From DASXTW01 sp036505215 (GTDB lineage: Bacteria > Actinomycetota > UBA4738), in assembly GCA_036505215.1 (NCBI GenBank), contig DASXTW010000168.1, forward strand, positions 1 through 38,341: a DNA stretch of 38,341 nt, read 5' to 3'. The translations under genes were made by a program, and so were the position numbers. How positions within the stretch are numbered: position 1 is the first letter of the stretch; every line of letters starts with the position of its first letter. The notes below the pieces were generated by a model. It was not told the DNA's origin. It ran no database searches and saw only the letters and a program-made list of their open reading frames with translations. This document shows, piece by piece, positions 9,030 to 16,359 of the stretch.

Positions 9030-10271
9030 TCAGGCGTGTTCCCTGGTCGCTCCGGCATCCGCGCCGAGGCCGAACTTCGCGTGGATGCACCTCACCGCCC
9101 GGTCCTTGTCGCCGGCGCGGATCACGCACGAGATCCGGATGGAGGAGGTGGAGATCATCTCGATGTTGACTCCTTCGGCGGCGAGCGCGTCGAACATGTC
9201 GGCGACCACCTCGGGATTGCTCTTGATCCCCGCTCCGACCAGGGACACCCGGGCGATCCCGTCGTCCGTCGTGTATCCCGAGCCCCCGACGTCCTTGACC
9301 ACCCGGTCGATGAGGGAGGTGACGTGCGGCAGATCCGTCTTTGGAACCAGGAACGAGACATCGGTCTTTCCGTATCGACCGACGTTCTGGACGATCATGT
9401 CCACGCTCGCCCCCTCCTCGGCGACGGCACGAAAGATGGCGGCGGCGACCCCCGGGCGGTCGGGAACGTCCTGCATGGTGACCTTGGCCTCGGAGTCGTC
9501 GGCGGCCACGCCGGAGATGATGGCCTGTTCCATGCGAACGTCCTCCTCGATGATCCACGTCCCGGGCTCGTCGGTGAACGACGACCGCACATGGACCTTC
9601 ACGCCGTGAGTTCGAGCGTACTCCACCGACCGCAGCTGGAGGACCTTCGCCCCGGAAGCCGCGAGCTCCAGCATCTCCTCGTACGAAACGGCGTGGAGCC
9701 TTCGCGCCTCCGGGACGATCCGGGGGTCGGCCGTGAACACGCCGCGAACATCGGTGTAGATCTCGCAGAACTCGGCGGAGAGCGCGGCTGCCAACGCCAC
9801 CGCCGTGGTGTCCGAGCCGCCCCGGCCCAGCGTGGTCACGTCGTACGCCGTGGACACGCCCTGGAAGCCCGCCACGATCACGATGCTCCCTTTGGACAGG
9901 GCATCCAGGATGCGGCCGGGGCGGATGTCGATGATCTTGGCCTTTCCGTGGGCGGTATCCGTGATGATCCCGGCCTGGGACCCGGTGTAGGAGGCGGCGG
10001 GGTATCCGGCGGCGTTGATGGCGATGGCCAGGAGCGACATCGCGATGCGCTCGCCCGCTGTCAGCAGCAGGTCCAGCTCACGTGGATTGGGCATCGGGGT
10101 GAGATCGTGGGCCATGGCCGCCAGATCGTCGGTCGTATCGCCCATGGCCGAGACAACCACCACCACGTCGTGGCCGTCCTTCCTGGCTCCAACGATGCGC
10201 TCGGCCACGGCCTGTATCCGGGCCGCGTCGGCCACTGAGGTTCCGCCGTACTTCTGAACGATCACGGACAC
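9030..10271 (-). CDS. lysC: Aspartate kinase
   Basis: The 413-aa protein is of the usual length for monofunctional aspartokinase. It phosphorylates L-aspartate, the first committed step to lysine, threonine, methionine and diaminopimelate. The N-terminal kinase domain opens with VQKYGGTSV and contains GFQGVS, LGRGGSDTTAVALA and YTDVRGVFTADPR. Two ACT regulatory domains follow from about residue 265 (VTMQDVPDRPGVAAAIF and VSLVGAGIKSNPEV), so feedback inhibition by lysine and/or threonine is expected. The first GTG (10271) was kept; a second lies two codons later. A TACGCT box ends 9 nt before the GTG. asd, normally next in the operon, lies beyond an opposing gene. Confidence 0.96.
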   Translation of the reverse strand: MSVIVQKYGGTSVADAARIQAVAERIVGARKDGHDVVVVVSAMGDTTDDLAAMAHDLTPMPNPRELDLLLTAGERIAMSLLAIAINAAGYPAASYTGSQAGIITDTAHGKAKIIDIRPGRILDALSKGSIVIVAGFQGVSTAYDVTTLGRGGSDTTAVALAAALSAEFCEIYTDVRGVFTADPRIVPEARRLHAVSYEEMLELAASGAKVLQLRSVEYARTHGVKVHVRSSFTDEPGTWIIEEDVRMEQAIISGVAADDSEAKVTMQDVPDRPGVAAAIFRAVAEEGASVDMIVQNVGRYGKTDVSFLVPKTDLPHVTSLIDRVVKDVGGSGYTTDDGIARVSLVGAGIKSNPEVVADMFDALAAEGVNIEMISTSSIRISCVIRAGDKDRAVRCIHAKFGLGADAGATREHA

Positions 10272-10301
10272 GACCAGGCCAGCGTAGCGCGCCGCGGTCA
10301 G

Positions 10302-10988
10302 CTACTGAGGGAGGTTGCCCTCCCGCGAGCCCCAGGGGTTCAGTCTTGCCGGAGGCTCGCTCGCGTCATACAGACATCGGTAAAGGAGGGCCCGGCCGGG
10401 GGTGATCCCGCGCTCGGTGACTTCGCCGATGCCCTCGATCCTTCGGATCACGATGATCGCGAGGATCGCAGCGCCCATCGCCACGAACTCACCGGGCTGC
10501 CCCTGGACGACGGCGACCAGCGGCACGCTGGCCATCGCGACCGTGCTCGCCAGGCCGGTCACCCGAGCCGCCCCACCCGCCACGATGATCAGACCGGCCA
10601 CGACCATCTCGGCGGGGAGCAGGACCAGCAGGACCCCCGAGGCCGCGGCCAGCCCTCGGCCCGCCATGTCCTTCAGGTAGAACGGGAAGGCGTGGCCCAC
10701 CACCACGGTGACCCCACACAGGGCGAGCCAGGCAGGGTTGAGATGGCCCCACTCCCGTGCCGCCAGCACGAACACCAGCCCTTTCAGGACGTCCATGGTT
10801 GCTGCCAGGGCCGTCCATCCCACACCGAGGTGGCTCGTCATCAGGATGTGCGGGTCGGTCTCCCCGGAGGATCGCCCGGCCGCGGCCAGGAGGCCATGTG
10901 CGCCCTTCGATCTGGCCACGATCCATGTCGATGGCAGGGTCCCAGCCAAGTACCCCCCACCCGCCCACATGAGCCGACTGGCGATCAC
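10302..10988 (-). CDS. plsY: Acyl-phosphate glycerol-3-phosphate acyltransferase, PlsY-like
   Basis: The 228-aa polytopic membrane protein carries PlsY signatures: GYLAGTLPSTWIVAR near the N-terminus (motif 1, usually G-S-x-P), GHAFPFYL with DMAGRGLAAASGV (motif 2, usually GHxFPxFLxFKGGKGVAT) and a third hydrophobic motif region. PlsY makes lysophosphatidic acid from acyl-phosphate and glycerol-3-phosphate in the membrane. Motif 2 is divergent here (KDMAGRG where most have KGGKG). The open frame extends well upstream into degV; the GTG at 10988, 10 nt after the degV stop, is the sensible start. It is presumably cotranscribed with degV, a protein that binds fatty acids, so the pair makes sense for lipid synthesis. 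Confidence 0.82.
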   Translation of the reverse strand: MIASRLMWAGGGYLAGTLPSTWIVARSKGAHGLLAAAGRSSGETDPHILMTSHLGVGWTALAATMDVLKGLVFVLAAREWGHLNPAWLALCGVTVVVGHAFPFYLKDMAGRGLAAASGVLLVLLPAEMVVAGLIIVAGGAARVTGLASTVAMASVPLVAVVQGQPGEFVAMGAAILAIIVIRRIEGIGEVTERGITPGRALLYRCLYDASEPPARLNPWGSREGNLPQ

Positions 10989-10998
10989 AGCCTCAAGC

Positions 10999-11832
10999 CT
11001 ACCCCTCGCAGAAGAACGCCACCCCAACCAAACCTGGTCCGGTGTGCGCCCCGATGACCGGAGTGACTTCCGTGACCACCTTCTCCACGACGTTGGCCCG
11101 GGCGGAAATCCTTTCGGCGATGTCCTCCGCCTCACCGAGCGCCGCCGCGTGGAGCGCGGCCAGGTGGACGGGCCTGTCTCCAATCTCGCCGATGGCGTCC
11201 TCGACGATCCGAGCAAGGGCCTTGCGCTTCGTCCGGGAGCGGGAGACGGGGACGACCTCGCCTTCCTTGAAGCCGAACACGGGCTTGATGTCGAGCACGG
11301 TGGCCGCGTATGCCTGCAGCTTCGTCACCCGGCCGGATTTCCTGAGGAACTCGAACGTGTCCACCGTTGCGTAGAGCCGAGTCCAGTGGGCAACGTCCCT
11401 GGCCCTTTCGGCCACCTCCGGTAGGGACCCGGCCTTGGCAGCGGCCCGGGCTGCTTCCATAGCGACGAACCCCTCGGCCATGGCAGCGCTCTTCGAGTCC
11501 ACGACCTCGACGTGCCCGCCGAACCGCTCGGCCGCCAGGGAGGCCTGCTGGTAGCTGGAGCTCATCGAGGAGGCGACGGTCACGCACAGAATGTCCTGCC
11601 GTCCGGTCCGTTCGTAGGCCTCGAGGTAGTCGCCAGGCGAGGGAGTGGAGGTAGAGGCGACGATGCCGTCCCTGACCAGCCGTTCGTAGAAGTCGGTGGG
11701 CGTCAGGTCCCGGCCGTCCCGGTAGACCTGGTCACCGAACTTCAGATACATTGGCACGACCTCGATGCCGAGCTCGCGTGCCACGTCGTTGGGAAGGTTG
11801 GCCGCGCTGTCAGCGACGATGGCTATTCCCAC
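10999..11832 (-). CDS. DegV family fatty-acid-binding protein
   Basis: The protein has 277 aa, the usual length. It shows the DegV N-terminus IAIVADSAANLP with the following EVVPMYLKFG, the TSTPSPGDYLEAYE segment and TVASSMSSSYQQASLA, which form the fatty-acid carboxylate site, and a C-terminal GAHTGPGLVGVAF. DegV/FakB proteins present a bound fatty acid to the kinase FakA, which makes acyl-phosphate, the substrate of PlsY. The plsY-like gene directly downstream (10-nt gap) supports that role. No FakA gene is in the window. The start is GTG with AAAGGG 6 nt upstream. Confidence 0.92.
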   Translation of the reverse strand: MGIAIVADSAANLPNDVARELGIEVVPMYLKFGDQVYRDGRDLTPTDFYERLVRDGIVASTSTPSPGDYLEAYERTGRQDILCVTVASSMSSSYQQASLAAERFGGHVEVVDSKSAAMAEGFVAMEAARAAAKAGSLPEVAERARDVAHWTRLYATVDTFEFLRKSGRVTKLQAYAATVLDIKPVFGFKEGEVVPVSRSRTKRKALARIVEDAIGEIGDRPVHLAALHAAALGEAEDIAERISARANVVEKVVTEVTPVIGAHTGPGLVGVAFFCEG

Positions 11833-11943
11833 ACCTCACCCTTTCAGGTCCAGCGGAGCGATGCTCTCCCCTCGCGGGAACACCATACCGGGGCCGGTTG
11901 TTCGTGGGCATGTGAAATCGGTGATCCTTCTCCCGCCATCGTC

Positions 11944-13239
11944 GTGAGCGTGTCAGCCGAAGCGGGTTCTGCCGGCGGGTTCCGTGCCGTCCTGTCATCG
12001 AAGGGATTCCGCCGGCTGCTGGTCGGCCAGGCTGTCTCGGGGTTGGGCGACTGGGTGGCCACGCTGGCCTTCATCGTCGCCGCGTTCACGCTGACCCACA
12101 GGAATCAGACGGCAGTGGCGATCGTGCTCGTGCTGCGGTTGGTGCCGCCGATCTTCGCCGCTCCCGTCGGGGGGGTGGTTGCGGATCGGCAGTACCGACG
12201 GACGATCATGGTCACCTGCGACCTGACCCGCGCCGCGCTCATCGCCCTGGTGCCGTTCGTGGGCATCGGCCTCCTCTACGCCATCGCCTTCGTCCACGAG
12301 TGCCTCTCGCTGTTCTTCATCCCGGCCCGGGACGCCAGCGTCCCCCAGCTTGTCCCCAGGCGCTCTCTGCCGGAGGCGAACGGACTCATCCTTGCTTCCT
12401 CGTACGGTTCCATCCCCATCGCCGCTCTGCTGTTCAGCGGGCTTCGAGCGGTCGCGTCGCACATCCCGGCCTGGATCCCCTACGGCCATCTATTTCGCCA
12501 GCACCCCACGTCGTTCGCATTCTTTTTCGACTCGGCAACGTTCGTCTTCTCCGCGGTCATGATCTCCAGGCTGCAGCTGGAGCGAAAAGGGCGGGAAGGA
12601 GACATCGAACTGTTGCAGGGGCTCATGGAGGGAATCCGGTACGTGCTGTCCCATCCCGGGCTTCGTGCGCTTGCCTCAGGGCTCCTCGTCTCGATGTTCG
12701 GTGGCGGCGTGCTGTTCGCCGTGGGCATCGGCTACATCACCGTGACGCTGCACGGCAACGACGTGGCCTTCGGATGGCTGGCTGCCCTGTGGGGCGCAGG
12801 AATGGGGATCGGCCTGGCCATCGTCCGCCTACTGATCAAACGGGGACAGGCCATCGTGTTCCTGGCCGCGGTCGTCCTGTGCGGCGGCGTCTTGATCGTC
12901 ATGGCCCTCCTCCCGTTCCTGTGGCTGGCCTTCATCGCCGCCGTAGTGTTCGGGGCCGCCTTCTCGGTAGCCATCCTCATCGCTCTCACCATCGCCCAGG
13001 AAGTGGCCGAGGACCGGATCCGAGGACGGATCATGGCCGGCGTACAGATGCTGTTCCGAGTGGGCCTGGGAGCTGGCGCGCTCGGGATCGGGTATCTGGC
13101 CCATTCCATCAAGAAGGTGAAGCTCCTGATCACGCTGGACGGAAACCAGATCGGCCTGATTGCCGGAGGCATCCTGATCCTGCTGGGAGCGATGGCGTCC
13201 GCGGGGGTCGCCCGGCCTGGGGTCTGGGCCGACGACTAG
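11944..13239 (+). CDS. MFS transporter (MFS_3/EntS-like exporter)
   Basis: This roughly 431-aa membrane protein has about twelve hydrophobic helices. FRRLLVGQAVSGLGDWVATLAF is typical of the first helix of the EntS/MFS_3 group, and PVGGVVADRQYRRTIMVTCD is the MFS motif A loop between helices 2 and 3. FIPARDASVPQLVPRRSLPEANGL matches the helix 4-5 region of the same group, which includes enterobactin exporters and macrolide efflux proteins. Its substrate cannot be told. The start is uncertain: GTG at 11944 or 11950, both without a clear ribosome site; upstream sequence in the same frame overlaps degV. The stop lies 2 nt from the recR stop on the other strand. Confidence 0.85.
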   Translation: MSVSAEAGSAGGFRAVLSSKGFRRLLVGQAVSGLGDWVATLAFIVAAFTLTHRNQTAVAIVLVLRLVPPIFAAPVGGVVADRQYRRTIMVTCDLTRAALIALVPFVGIGLLYAIAFVHECLSLFFIPARDASVPQLVPRRSLPEANGLILASSYGSIPIAALLFSGLRAVASHIPAWIPYGHLFRQHPTSFAFFFDSATFVFSAVMISRLQLERKGREGDIELLQGLMEGIRYVLSHPGLRALASGLLVSMFGGGVLFAVGIGYITVTLHGNDVAFGWLAALWGAGMGIGLAIVRLLIKRGQAIVFLAAVVLCGGVLIVMALLPFLWLAFIAAVVFGAAFSVAILIALTIAQEVAEDRIRGRIMAGVQMLFRVGLGAGALGIGYLAHSIKKVKLLITLDGNQIGLIAGGILILLGAMASAGVARPGVWADD

Positions 13240-13241
13240 CT

Positions 13242-13835
13242 TCACATCTCCCGGCGACCCTCGAGGGCCTGGCCGAGCGTCACTTCGTCCGCGTATTCGA
13301 GGTCGCCCCCCACCGGGAGGCCGCTGGCCAGCCGGGTGACCCTGACCCCGATGGGCTTGAGCAGGGCGGCCACGTACATCGCCGTGGCGTTCCCCTCAAG
13401 GTTCGGGTTCGTCGCCAGTATGACCTCCTCCACGTGATCGCGGCTCACCCGGTCGAGCAGCTCCTGGACCCGGAGGTCGTCGGGGCCGATCCCTTCGAGC
13501 GGCGAGATGGCCCCGCCGAGCACGTGATAGCGGCCCTTGATCACCCCGGCCTTCTCGATGGCCGCCTGGTCCTTCGACTCCTCGACCACACAGATCACGG
13601 CGGGATCCCGGCCGGGGTCCCTGCAGATCCGGCACAGATCGCCCTCACTCACGCTGAAACAGTCCCTGCAGAATCTGATCCGCTCCTTTGCCGCGAGGAT
13701 GGCCTCGGCCAGCCGCTTCGCGTCCTGGGGTGGGGCCTTCACCATGTAGAACGCCAGTCGCTGGGCCGACTTCGGACCGATGCCCGGCAGCCGGGAAAGC
13801 TCGTCGATCAGGTCCTGGATGGGCCCCTCGAACAC
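13242..13835 (-). CDS. recR: Recombination mediator protein RecR
   Basis: The 197-aa protein has the full RecR order: a helix-hairpin-helix region LSRLPGIGPKSAQRLAF, a four-cysteine zinc finger (C56, C59, C68, C71), and a Toprim domain with ICVVEESKD and the Walker-like end GLPVGGDLEYADEVTLGQAL. RecR works with RecO (and RecF) to load RecA on gapped single-stranded DNA. Start GTG with GAGGAG about 8 nt upstream. It follows dnaX by 37 nt on the same strand. The ebfC/ybaB gene that commonly sits between dnaX and recR is absent. Confidence 0.97.
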   Translation of the reverse strand: MFEGPIQDLIDELSRLPGIGPKSAQRLAFYMVKAPPQDAKRLAEAILAAKERIRFCRDCFSVSEGDLCRICRDPGRDPAVICVVEESKDQAAIEKAGVIKGRYHVLGGAISPLEGIGPDDLRVQELLDRVSRDHVEEVILATNPNLEGNATAMYVAALLKPIGVRVTRLASGLPVGGDLEYADEVTLGQALEGRREM

Positions 13836-13872
13836 TAGGGCGACTCCTCGGGCACCTCACGCGCCCCCACGG

Positions 13873-15660
13873 CTAGGAGGTCTCCCCGGCGTCCTCGACC
13901 TCGGCTCCCAGCTCGGCCTTGAGCCGGGCAACCGCATCTTCCGTGGTGGCCGGCGGTTCGTCCTCCTCGATCGGAGTCATGCCGGGCACCTCCGCGCGAG
14001 CCACGCAGCGGATGCGAGGAGCAACGCCGAAGACTTCAGCGAACACTTCCCGAAGCTCTTCCTCCTTCGACTGGACCTTCTGCACGGCGAACTTCCGGCC
14101 GGGCGGGAACGCCAGCTCGAGCGTGGAGCCGTCGTAGGCGGCCGGGGTGACCGATCCCAGGTTCGCATGCAGGATCATCTGGCGGCGATCGTGCAGACGA
14201 TCGAGAAGCTGCTGCCACGAGCGACGGATGGTCTGCAGATCGAGCGCCCCCGCACTCGGCGCATGCGGCTCCTGTGCGACCTCTGGCGCCGCTGGAGTCT
14301 GCTCAGTGTCGACTTGCGAGGATCCGGCCTGGATGGTGGCATCGGACGGTTCGGAAAGGGCCCCAGGTGATGCTTCGTGAAGGCCGGCGCGGCCCCCGAG
14401 CGTCAGCGAGGGTGTCGCGCCGGCCCCCGGGGCTCGCACGGTGCCGCCGACCTCCGGGGTTCGCACCGAGCTCGGACCGACGACGTCGGCCTGCCGGTAG
14501 ATGGCTTCGACTCCTGCGAGGCGTTCGAGCCGCTCGATGCGGGCGGCCAGGCCGGCGGGGTTCGGATCGGCCTCGGGGATCGTCGATCGCACCAGGGCCA
14601 GCTCGAGCGTCAGCCTCGGCGAGGTGGTCCACCGCATGTCGGTCTGCGCCGCCACCAGCAGCGAGAGGACCCGGCTGAGCTCGGCCAGGGTGAACTTTTG
14701 AGCCTGGGGCACGAGCCGGGCGTGCCGATCCGCCGGTACGTCCAGGACGGCCTGCTCCTCGGGAGCAGACCGCACCAACATGAGGTCCCTGAAGTGCTGC
14801 AGGACCTGTCCGGTGATGTGACGAAAGTCGTGTCCCTCCAGGACCAACCGGTTCACGATCTGGAACACGCCCTGGACGTCCTGGATCGCCACCGCGTCCG
14901 CCAGCTCGAAGTGGACATCGCTCTGGGGGGCCCCGATCAGGGTTGCGACGGTTTCCTCGGTGACCTCGCCACCTCCCAGCACCGAACTTTGATCCAAGAG
15001 CGAAAGCGCGTCCCGGACGGAGCCTTCGGCCTGCCTGGCCAGAGATTCGGCGGCGGACCGGACGAGATCGATCCCCTCTTGCTTCGCCACCCGCTCCAGG
15101 TGATCGGCCAGGACCTCCGTGCCAACCCTGCGGAAATCGAACCGCTGGCAGCGGCCCACGATCGTGGGCGGCATCTTGTGCGGCTCGGTGGTGGCCAGGA
15201 CGAACCTGACGCCCACTGGGGGCTCCTCGAAGATCTTCAGCAGGGCGTCGAACGCTTCCCGGGAGAGCCGCTGGGCCTCGTCGATGATGTAGACCTTCTC
15301 CCGGCCCATGGCGGGCGCCGTGGGCGCTCGCTCCCGCAGCTCCCGGGCGTCGTCGACCCCGCCGTGAGAGGCGGCGTCGATCTCGACGACGTCCAGATGC
15401 GAGCCATCCCTGATCCGAAGGCACTGCTCGCACACGCCGCACGGCTCGGCTGTGGGCCCCTTCTCGCAGTTGACCATCCGGGCCAGGATTCGAGCGGTGG
15501 AGGTCTTGCCGGTCCCCCGTGGACCGCAGAAGAGGAAGGCATGGGAAAGCCGTTCCTCCCGTACCGCCCCCACCAAGGCGCGGACCACGTGTTCCTGCCC
15601 GATGACCTCGTCAGGAGACTGCGGCCTGTACTTGCGGTAGAGCGCGACTTCCTCGGCCAA
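13873..15660 (-). CDS. dnaX: DNA polymerase III subunits gamma and tau
   Basis: The 595-aa clamp-loader ATPase has: N-terminal ALYRKYRPQSPDEVIGQEHV; Walker A GPRGTGKT at residues 46-53; zinc-binding cysteines 65, 74, 77 and 80; Walker B IIDEAQ (125-130), where DEVH or DEAH is more usual; LLKIFEEPP; and the arginine-finger segment GRCQRFDF. Domain III and a Pro/Ala/Ser-rich linker follow, then a tau-type C-terminal region. The frame is open far upstream, but that part overlaps the SRP RNA gene. A TTG at 15660 with GGGGAGAG a few bases before it gives the standard N-terminus MAEEVALYRKYRPQ. It sits 47 nt after the SRP RNA and reads into recR. Confidence 0.95.
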   Translation of the reverse strand: MAEEVALYRKYRPQSPDEVIGQEHVVRALVGAVREERLSHAFLFCGPRGTGKTSTARILARMVNCEKGPTAEPCGVCEQCLRIRDGSHLDVVEIDAASHGGVDDARELRERAPTAPAMGREKVYIIDEAQRLSREAFDALLKIFEEPPVGVRFVLATTEPHKMPPTIVGRCQRFDFRRVGTEVLADHLERVAKQEGIDLVRSAAESLARQAEGSVRDALSLLDQSSVLGGGEVTEETVATLIGAPQSDVHFELADAVAIQDVQGVFQIVNRLVLEGHDFRHITGQVLQHFRDLMLVRSAPEEQAVLDVPADRHARLVPQAQKFTLAELSRVLSLLVAAQTDMRWTTSPRLTLELALVRSTIPEADPNPAGLAARIERLERLAGVEAIYRQADVVGPSSVRTPEVGGTVRAPGAGATPSLTLGGRAGLHEASPGALSEPSDATIQAGSSQVDTEQTPAAPEVAQEPHAPSAGALDLQTIRRSWQQLLDRLHDRRQMILHANLGSVTPAAYDGSTLELAFPPGRKFAVQKVQSKEEELREVFAEVFGVAPRIRCVARAEVPGMTPIEEDEPPATTEDAVARLKAELGAEVEDAGETS

Positions 15661-15698
15661 GCTTCTCTCCCCTGGACCCCCTGTCCCCCTGGATCCCC

Positions 15699-15717
15699 AA
15701 AAATAAGGTGACCGTGC
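15699..15717 (-). terminator. End of SRP RNA: closing helix strand plus U-tract
   Basis: The 3' strand of the closing SRP helix (15707-15717) is directly followed by TTATTTTT (15699-15706). Because its pairing partner is the 5' end of the same RNA, this could act as the transcript's 3' end signal. Some transcripts may read into dnaX. Confidence 0.5.
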
Positions 15718-15981
15718 ACCCGCCGTTGTCCACGGACGGCTCGGTCGCTCAACGGGTCGGTAGCTCCGGTCAGGTAACCCCGCGGCACCCGCCAGCGCCC
15801 GCTTACCGCTGCTACCTTCCGGTCCTGACGGGGTTCGCAGGTTGGCGTCGCGCGGGACCCGGCCTTCAACGCTCCGTACCCGGAGCGGTCCCGGACCATC
15901 CGGGCCGCGGGCGGGCATCGGCCCCGCTAGAGCGGATTGCGGGTACAGGGCACCGCTAGCTCCCCGCCTAGCACGGTCACC
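15707..15981 (-). ncRNA. ffs: Signal recognition particle RNA, large bacterial type with Alu domain
   Basis: About 275 nt. The 5' GGTGACCGTGC pairs perfectly with the 3' GCACGGTCACC, fixing both ends. The 5' part holds the Alu-domain core (TGCTAGGCGGGG, then GCGGTGCCCTGTACCCGCAA and CCGCTCTAGCGGGG). The middle holds the S-domain core bound by Ffh (GTCAGGACCGGAAGGTAGCAGCGGTAA, 15797-15823), including the GGAA tetraloop and the asymmetric loop. The RNA scaffolds Ffh and targets ribosomes with nascent membrane proteins to FtsY. It is the large form known from Bacillus and Clostridium, rather than the roughly 110-nt form of E. coli. A TATACT box stands 6 nt before the 5' end and an oligo-T run follows the 3' end. 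dnaX lies downstream, a common neighbour. Confidence 0.95.
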
Positions 15982-15987
15982 ACGCCG

Positions 15988-15993
15988 AGTATA
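15988..15993 (-). promoter_or_regulatory. -10 box of the SRP RNA promoter
   Basis: TATACT on the minus strand is followed after 6 nt by the predicted RNA 5' end at 15981. No good -35 hexamer is seen at 16-18 bp spacing. Confidence 0.65.
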
Positions 15994-16033
15994 CCGCCGC
16001 CCCAAGACAGAGCGATCCGAGGAAAGGACGTCG

Positions 16034-16245
16034 CTAGGACTCCGAGCGTGAGCGAAGCATTGCTTCCAGCCGGCCTAGACGTTCGGCCCTCCGCGTCGAT
16101 GAAAACCGGGAGACCACGGCGAGAACGAAGTAGAGACCGAGGACCGAGGAAGGGGCAGGAGTGACAGCACACCGAAGGCGACAGCGAAGTAAACGAACAG
16201 GACCCACAGGGGCGCCGCCGTCAATCGATCTCGCCAATTCGACAT
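16034..16245 (-). pseudogene. Small two-helix membrane protein gene split by a frameshift
   Basis: An ATG at 16245 opens a frame with a clear transmembrane helix (PLWVLFVYFAVAFGVLSLLP) that then degenerates and stops at 16075. In a second frame, starting near the same place, the sequence continues as SSVLGLYFVLAVV, a second helix, then a basic tail RRAERLGRLEAMLRSRSES ending at 16034. Joining them gives a sensible protein of about 70 residues, and the 212-nt span is one base short of a multiple of three. A CATACT box lies 7 nt before the ATG. It may be a decayed gene, an assembly error, or much less likely programmed frameshifting. The rest of the 15982-16359 gap, about 114 nt before the synthetase gene, shows only that gene's ribosome site. 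Confidence 0.5.
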
Positions 16246-16359
16246 CGAGATGAGTATGCGGTGAAGGAGACCAGCCCGTCGCCGTTCTCTGCCTGAGATA
16301 GGCTTCCGCTAGCGAGCCGGGGGAGGGCTGGCCGAACCGACACGAAGGGAGGGAGGCGG

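Noticed and set aside
9021..10238. Long plus-strand open frame antisense to lysC
   Set aside because: Gly/Asp/His/Arg-rich shadow of the aspartokinase gene without recognisable motifs.
12300..13838. Large plus-strand open frame overlapping the MFS gene and recR
   Set aside because: It is Arg/Pro/Gly-rich, has no domain, and lies across two clear genes; this is a GC-rich shadow frame.
14377..15711. Long plus-strand open frame antisense to dnaX
   Set aside because: Composition typical of antisense shadow frames; dnaX is certain on the other strand.
15661..16005. Long N-terminal extension of dnaX in the same open frame
   Set aside because: It overlaps the SRP RNA gene, has no DnaX-like sequence, and the TTG at 15660 gives the standard N-terminus with a ribosome site.
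16246..16359. Possible riboswitch leader before the GS-like gene
   Set aside because: GC-rich with some pairing potential, but no match to glycine, glutamine or guanidine riboswitch cores.
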